Assembly: GCA_001940755.1 (NCBI GenBank)
Contig: MEHH01000061.1
Span: 1 to 11,127 of the forward strand
Length of the DNA: 11,127 bases
Source of the DNA: Candidatus Heimdallarchaeota archaeon AB_125
GTDB lineage: Archaea > Asgardarchaeota > Heimdallarchaeia > Heimdallarchaeales > Heimdallarchaeaceae
Direction of reading: 5' to 3'
Shown: positions 7,456 to 11,127 of the stretch, piece after piece
How the letters are laid out: each line of letters starts with the position of its first letter
Numbering within the stretch: the first letter of the stretch is position 1
Translations under genes and position numbers: made by a program
The notes under the pieces: model-generated
Database searches by the model: none
Seen by the model: only the letters and a program-made list of their open reading frames with translations
Told to the model about the DNA's origin: nothing

Positions 7456-7463
7456 AATATAAA
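7456..7463 (-). promoter_or_regulatory. Putative TATA box for the dehydratase-like operon
   Basis: TTTATATT on the minus strand, about 44-60 bases upstream of the candidate starts at 7412 (GTG) and 7403 (ATG). It gives a leader of roughly 20-30 bases. It is identical to the octamer at 3330-3337 upstream of the TPR gene. Confidence 0.45.
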
Positions 7464-7501
7464 CATTTTCAAGAATGAAGAATAGCGTTTTGTGCTAAAA
7501 A

Positions 7502-7510
7502 TTTAATAAA
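7502..7510 (+). promoter_or_regulatory. Putative TATA-like element for the malY-like gene
   Basis: TTTAATAAA lies about 29-37 bases upstream of the ATG at 7539, which would give a nearly leaderless transcript. GAAGAG just before the ATG is at best a weak ribosome-binding motif. The element shares the 126-base divergent gap with the dehydratase-like operon. Confidence 0.3.
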
Positions 7511-8012
7511 TAGTTTAGTTGTTCTGATTTGAAGAGAAATGAAATATGATTTTGATCAAATTATTGACAGAACTGATACCCATTCTGTTAAATGGGATAA
7601 AAGCCTTCTAGAGGAGTTTTTTGGTTCTGCAGACTTACTACCTCTTTGGGTAGCTGATATGGATTTTCAATGTCCTCAGCCAGTCATAGATGCTGTGAAG
7701 AAGAAAGCTGATGAAGGAATTTATGGATATAGTTGGCATAAAACTCCTGAATATTTTGATGCGATTATTGGTTGGATGAAAAGAAGACACAATTGGGAAG
7801 TTGATAAAGAATGGATTGTTTTCAGCCCTGGTGTTGTTCCTGCAATTGATGTTATTATCAGAACATTTTCCAATCCAGGAGATAAAATAATAGTTCAATC
7901 TCCTGTTTATTACCCATTCTTCTCAGCTATAACAAATAATGGCCGACAAGTTCTTAACAATCAACTGAAATTAGAAAATAAGAAATATGTTATTGATTTT
8001 GAAGATTGTGAA

Positions 8013-8015
8013 TAA
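8013..8015 (+). other. Premature in-frame TAA in the malY-like gene
   Basis: The codons before it (GAT TGT GAA) and after it (ATA GCT AAA GAT CCT) continue the family sequence without loss, so this is a nonsense substitution, not a frameshift. TAA is not the codon used for archaeal pyrrolysine (TAG) or selenocysteine (TGA). Confidence 0.85.
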
Positions 8016-8725
8016 ATAGCTAAAGATCCTCTCACAAAATTATTCATCTTCTGCTCTCCCCATAATCCTGTTGGAAGAGTCTGGACTAAAGAAGAATTGG
8101 AAAGACTAGGTGATATTTGTTTAGAGAATGATGTTCTTGTTATTTCTGATGAAATTCATCATGATTTGATACTAAAAGGATTCAAGCATATTATATTTTC
8201 TACAGTTAAAGAGGAGTTTAATGACATTTCTATCATTTGCACAGCTCCAAGTAAAACATTCAACATTGCTGGACTTCAGAACTCTAATATTGTAATCCCA
8301 AATAAGAGATTAAGGGATCTATTTACTCATGGAGTTGTTGGTCAAAATAATATGATGCTCCCTAATGCTTTCAGTATAGTAGCTACAATTGCTGCTTATT
8401 CTGAAGGAGATGACTGGTTAGATCAAGTCATGGAATATGTTGAGGAGAATTTCAAATTTCTGAAGGCATTTTTGGAAGAATATTTACCTGATGCAGAAAT
8501 GATTAGACCAGAAGGAACATATCTTGCATGGGTGGATTTTAGCAGCTTGGGGATGACTGATGATGAAAGAAGAGAGTTTCTCTTGAATAAAGCAAAAGTA
8601 GCTTTAGATGGAGGAACCATGTTTAAAGATGGGGGAGAGGGATTTGAACGAATCAATGTAGGATGTCCAAGAACAATTTTAGAAGAATGTATGAATTGGA
8701 TATATAAAGCATTGAAGAAAGAAAC

Positions 8726-8743
8726 AAAAAAAAGAAAAAAAAA
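8726..8743 (-). terminator. T-tract terminator of the first serine hydrolase gene
   Basis: On the minus strand, T9, a single C, then T8 begins 12 bases after the TAG stop at 8755-8757. This is a strong U-rich archaeal-type terminator. On the plus strand the same bases encode the lysine-rich tail of the malY-like frame, so the two convergent genes share this segment. Confidence 0.6.
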
Positions 8744-8754
8744 GCTTTACAGTT

Positions 8755-10014
8755 CTAATTCTTCTTCTTCTTTCTTATTGTTATGATACAAACCATGAAT
8801 CCAAATGATGCAATCAAAGGAATTAAGTAAAAATTTGCTTCAGTTGTGCATTTATCTTCTAACAATTTGTTAGCAAAATAAAAGATATATTCATATAGAT
8901 CCTCAAATTCAGAATAAGCTCCTACTCCTTGATTAAGAAGTAAAACTACACCTAATGAGTATCTCATATAATTTGCACAATAGAACCCGTTATGAGGACC
9001 CCCGGGATGTCCCTGATAATCTTTTAGTAGTCCAAAAGTTTCCCTTACCCACCAGCCTAATCCTAATTTCGAGTAATCTACTTCTGTGTGCATCAATTCT
9101 ATTGTTGTAGCATTTAAAATACTCACACCATTGTATTCCCCTTGGTTTAAATGTGCTAACATGTATTTTGACATATCGTCAGCAGTTGAGAAGTATCCTC
9201 CTCCTCCAGGATTACCTGAGTTATTATAATACGACATAATATCATTTGTTCCTGTTGTTGTATTCCAATCATAACCAATAGCTAATTCTTCTGGAGAATA
9301 ATCTTCAACACTAAATCTAGTATTAGTCATCCCTAATGGAGAAAAGATATTTTCTTGACAATAATTATCGAAAGGAGTGCTTGTGATATTTTCTAGTATA
9401 AGTGTTAGAATATCCATACCTACATCAGAGTATAGAAAAGAAGTTCCAGGTTCAAAATTTTCCCAATTATCTTCGACATAATAAGTTCCATTTTCATGTA
9501 AGAACTCATAAATAACGGAAGGAAAAGTGCAAGTTCCATTATTCAACGAAGGCCAATAGTCGTCAAATCCATGCCATGATCCCATTGTACTTGAGCGATG
9601 AGAAAGCAGTTGTTTGATAGTCATAGTTGTATTTGGATAAAAGGGATTCTTCAACACATAAGGCATGTAGTCATTGAAATCGTCTTCTAGATCAAGCAAT
9701 CCTTGCTCATATAATTGAAGAATAGCTGTTGCAGTAAACATCTTACAAGCTGAATTGAGATGATAAGCAATATCTGTTCCATTTTGCTCTCCAAATCCTC
9801 TGGAATAAAAAACCTCGGTTCCATTTAGGACACTAAAAGCTAAAGAAGTCACATGGAGATTGGACATTTTTGTAAGAAGTTGTGTTTCAAAAGTTTCACC
9901 ATAAATATCGGCAGGGATCCAGGTACAATCGTTAGCTAAAGTTGGAGATATTACCAAAATAATTGAAAAGAATGCAATTCCAAATTGAATTTTCTTTTTA
10001 TTAATTTTTTTCAC
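8755..10014 (-). CDS. Surface-anchored beta-lactamase-family (PF00144-type) serine hydrolase
   Basis: A 419-residue exported protein. A signal peptide (1-27, basic start then hydrophobic core, TLA/ND cleavage) is followed by a class C beta-lactamase/DD-peptidase-type domain (about 40-385) with catalytic SxxK at S88-ACK91, a YxN-like motif Y195-S-D197, and HxG at H336-P-G338 (GHPGG). An NPGGGGYFST loop (268-277) precedes a helix typical of the family. A hydrophobic segment (395-414) and RKKKKN tail anchor it with the domain outside. At least nine sequons (N64, N78, N128, N159, N175, N209, N251, N264, N301) suggest glycosylation. Archaea lack murein, so a peptide, ester or other amide substrate is more likely than a cell-wall peptide. 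The start is GTG, with no clear Shine-Dalgarno motif. It is a close paralogue of the next gene. Confidence 0.88.
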   Translation of the reverse strand: MKKINKKKIQFGIAFFSIILVISPTLANDCTWIPADIYGETFETQLLTKMSNLHVTSLAFSVLNGTEVFYSRGFGEQNGTDIAYHLNSACKMFTATAILQLYEQGLLDLEDDFNDYMPYVLKNPFYPNTTMTIKQLLSHRSSTMGSWHGFDDYWPSLNNGTCTFPSVIYEFLHENGTYYVEDNWENFEPGTSFLYSDVGMDILTLILENITSTPFDNYCQENIFSPLGMTNTRFSVEDYSPEELAIGYDWNTTTGTNDIMSYYNNSGNPGGGGYFSTADDMSKYMLAHLNQGEYNGVSILNATTIELMHTEVDYSKLGLGWWVRETFGLLKDYQGHPGGPHNGFYCANYMRYSLGVVLLLNQGVGAYSEFEDLYEYIFYFANKLLEDKCTTEANFYLIPLIASFGFMVCIITIRKKKKN

Positions 10015-10043
10015 CTTGAATAGTTAATTAGAAAACTTTATTC

Positions 10044-10058
10044 TTTATATTAATTAAA
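10044..10058 (-). promoter_or_regulatory. Putative TATA region for the first serine hydrolase gene
   Basis: TTTAATTAATATAAA on the minus strand contains two overlapping TATA-like octamers, 30-44 bases upstream of the GTG at 10014. This spacing would give a very short leader or none, in keeping with the missing ribosome-binding site. Confidence 0.4.
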
Positions 10059-10067
10059 TGTAGCTGA

Positions 10068-10100
10068 AAACTATTCTAAAACTGTTTTGAAACTGTTTTG
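10068..10100. repeat. Threefold 11-bp tandem repeat
   Basis: Plus-strand units are AAACTATTCTA, AAACTGTTTTG and AAACTGTTTTG. The last two are identical and the first differs at four or fewer positions. The period is close to one DNA turn, and the array ends 10 bases upstream of the TATA-like region of the minus-strand hydrolase gene, so it could be a regulator-binding array. It could also be simple-sequence drift in AT-rich DNA. Confidence 0.6.
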
Positions 10101-10209
10101 AAGAGAAAAAGAACATATCAAAGTGGCTTAGTCCCCAGATAATAATGATCAAAATTATCTGCATCTCCATATATTCCATAATAACTTGAAACATTAGGAT
10201 AAACAAAGC

Positions 10210-10240
10210 AGTAAAAGGGAAGTAAAAAAATGAAAAGAAT
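10210..10240 (-). terminator. T-rich terminator of the second serine hydrolase gene
   Basis: Soon after the TAA at 10245-10247, the minus strand carries several T-rich runs, including T7 at 10224-10230 and flanking T4 tracts. No stable hairpin precedes them. This fits U-tract termination before the downstream paralogue's own promoter. Confidence 0.45.
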
Positions 10241-10244
10241 AGGA

Positions 10245-11127
10245 TTAAACCTTTCTTTTTCTTAATTTTCTAAGTATTGTAAAAACTGCAAAGAATGAGA
10301 TTATTGGTAGGAGATAGAAACTAGTTGTTTCTGGACAGGTTTTTTCAGTAAGTAACTTATTCGCTATAACAACAATGTATTCAAATAATGTACCACCTTC
10401 TGGATTGCTACCTTGATTAAGTAGTAGAACCGCACCCACAGTGGATCTATAATAATTTCCTGAATAAAATCCATTCCATGGTCCACCTCCATGACCCTGA
10501 TAATCGTGATTTACACCAAAAGATACTCTTACAGTCCAACCTAATCCTCGTTTTGAAGTTTCTATTTCCGTATGCATTAGCTCTATTGTTGTTGGAGTAA
10601 GAATACTAGTACCATTATATTCTCCCTGATTCATATGTGCTAGCATAAATTTTGACAGATCTTCAACAGTTGAGAAGTATCCTCCACCTCCAGGATTGTT
10701 AGAATTATTAAGATATGGAGCAATTTCATTTGTTCGAGAAACTGAATTCCAATCATAACCTATTACTAATTTCTCTGGAGAATAATCATCAGCACTAAAT
10801 CGAGTATTAGTCATCCCTAATGGAATGAAAATATTTTCTGTAACATAAGTATCAAAAGGAGTACTTGTGACATTTTCTACTATAAGAGTCAGTATATCAA
10901 TCCCAATATCACAATGCTCAGTATTAGTTCCAGGTTCCCAATTCTCCCAATTATCTTCGGAATAGTACGTACCGTTCTCATGCAAAAATTCATAGATAAT
11001 TGAAGGAAAAGTGCAGGTTCCATTAGCTAATGAAGTCCAATAGTTTTCAAAAGCACTAAATGTATCAAATATACTTGATTGATAAGAAAGCAAATGTTTG
11101 ATAGTAATTTTAGTAGAAGGGTAATAT
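10245..11127 (-). CDS. Beta-lactamase-family serine hydrolase paralogue, 5' end beyond the window, YxN tyrosine replaced
   Basis: The frame is open to the window edge (the outermost codons read YYPSTKITIKH before LLSYQSS) and aligns throughout with the neighbouring hydrolase, so the start and the SxxK serine lie outside. The in-frame TTG at 11093 is not a credible start. Shared blocks include NGTCTFPS.IYEFLHENGTYY, TENIFIPLGMTNTRFS, NNPGGGGYFST and GHGGGPWNGFY (HxG). Where the paralogue has FLYSDVG, this protein has TEHCDIG: the tyrosine of the YxN motif is His (codon 10914-10916) and the next residue is Cys. That predicts altered or lost hydrolysis unless another residue takes over. A C-terminal hydrophobic segment with a KLRKRKV tail and several sequons again indicate a glycosylated surface anchor. 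It arose by tandem duplication. Confidence 0.85.
   Translation of the reverse strand, partial: YYPSTKITIKHLLSYQSSIFDTFSAFENYWTSLANGTCTFPSIIYEFLHENGTYYSEDNWENWEPGTNTEHCDIGIDILTLIVENVTSTPFDTYVTENIFIPLGMTNTRFSADDYSPEKLVIGYDWNSVSRTNEIAPYLNNSNNPGGGGYFSTVEDLSKFMLAHMNQGEYNGTSILTPTTIELMHTEIETSKRGLGWTVRVSFGVNHDYQGHGGGPWNGFYSGNYYRSTVGAVLLLNQGSNPEGGTLFEYIVVIANKLLTEKTCPETTSFYLLPIISFFAVFTILRKLRKRKV

Larger units (their letters stand above)
7539..8786 (+). pseudogene. MalY/PatB-type PLP-dependent C-S lyase/aminotransferase interrupted by an in-frame TAA
   Basis: The frame encodes a fold-type I PLP enzyme of the MalY/PatB group (cystathionine beta-lyase or related aminotransferase), split by one TAA at codon 159 (8013-8015). 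Family marks occur on both sides in one frame: LPLWVADMDF and YGYSWHKTPEYF before it, and CSPHNPVGRVW (N176), SDEIHHDL (D204) and APSKTFNIAGLQ with Schiff-base lysine K239 after it. Sequence flanking the TAA (DFEDCE, then IAKDPLTK) continues the family pattern without a gap, so one base change, for example from AAA or GAA, explains the break. The first part lacks the lysine and could not be active alone; a TTG at 8097 could start only an N-terminally deleted fragment. The C-terminus runs on through two A tracts (KKETKKRKKK) and overlaps the convergent hydrolase gene. It could be a young pseudogene or an assembly error. Confidence 0.8.
10015..10244. other. Gap between the tandem hydrolase genes
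   Basis: This 230-base gap holds the promoter of the downstream hydrolase gene (near 10044-10058), a threefold 11-bp repeat (10068-10100), an 8-bp inverted repeat (10136-10143 and 10154-10161, 10-base loop), a start-less protein-like frame on the minus strand (10118-10261) and the T-rich end of the upstream hydrolase transcript (10210-10240). No RNA gene was recognised. Confidence 0.6.

Noticed and set aside
7638..7898. 86-codon minus-strand open frame
   Set aside because: It is antisense to conserved MalY/PatB motifs; its composition is the complement of that gene.
8013..8015. Recoding of the in-frame stop as pyrrolysine or selenocysteine
   Set aside because: The codon is TAA, not TAG or TGA, no recoding element was noticed, and the site is not a known special residue in the family.
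8423..8656. 77-codon minus-strand open frame
   Set aside because: It is antisense to the C-terminal half of the malY-like gene and shows no protein-like features.
8097..8786. Independent gene starting at the TTG at 8097
   Set aside because: It is in the same frame as the upstream part, conserved family sequence extends back to the TAA at 8013, and a product starting here would lack the CSPHNPVG motif.
10136..10161. 8-bp inverted repeat as a terminator or structured RNA
   Set aside because: The stem is AT-rich with a 10-base loop and no T tract after it, and it lies about 85 bases past the hydrolase stop; it is too weak to call.

Overview
The window is AT-rich and reads as an archaeal chromosome segment, most likely from an Asgard archaeon or a close relative. 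Four things point there: TATA-like boxes at archaeal spacing upstream of genes; T-rich tracts instead of clear hairpins after stop codons; cell-surface proteins built as signal peptide, sequon-rich ectodomain and C-terminal hydrophobic anchor with a basic tail; and a TPR protein ending in what looks like a longin/roadblock-type domain. The lineage is inferred from gene style, not from a marker gene. No rRNA, tRNA, CRISPR array or insertion sequence was seen.

Layout. 1-970: a small secreted, membrane-anchored protein with two Ig-like segments, ending in a T-rich terminator. 995-3292 (minus): a 765-residue TPR protein, divergent from a plus-strand pair at 3447-5304. That pair is a HEAT-repeat protein followed one base later by a ZmaR-type GNAT acetyltransferase with a TPR-like tail. 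5314-7412 (minus): two coupled paralogues of the 2-hydroxyacyl-CoA dehydratase/DUF2229 group, with a GTGA overlap and a strong internal ribosome-binding site. 7539-8786 (plus): a MalY/PatB-type PLP C-S lyase or aminotransferase, broken by one in-frame TAA at codon 159. 8755-10014 and 10245-11127 (both minus): two surface-anchored beta-lactamase-family serine hydrolases from a tandem duplication, the second cut by the window edge.

The strongest observation is at the C-terminus of the HEAT-repeat protein. Residues 225-232 (QKRITDFF) match the canonical PCNA-interacting peptide (PIP box) exactly, on a basic, probably flexible tail. This suggests a sliding-clamp partner not recognisable as a standard replication or repair enzyme. 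Other points of interest are the nonsense codon in an otherwise intact malY-like gene, a Tyr-to-His change at the YxN motif of the second serine hydrolase, an 11-bp-period repeat just upstream of the first hydrolase's promoter, and a dehydratase-type pair with no visible ATPase activator.

The genes do not form one obvious pathway. The HEAT/GNAT pair is an operon, the dehydratase-like pair is another, and the hydrolases are a tandem family at the cell surface. The TPR gene and the HEAT/GNAT pair are divergent and might be co-regulated.
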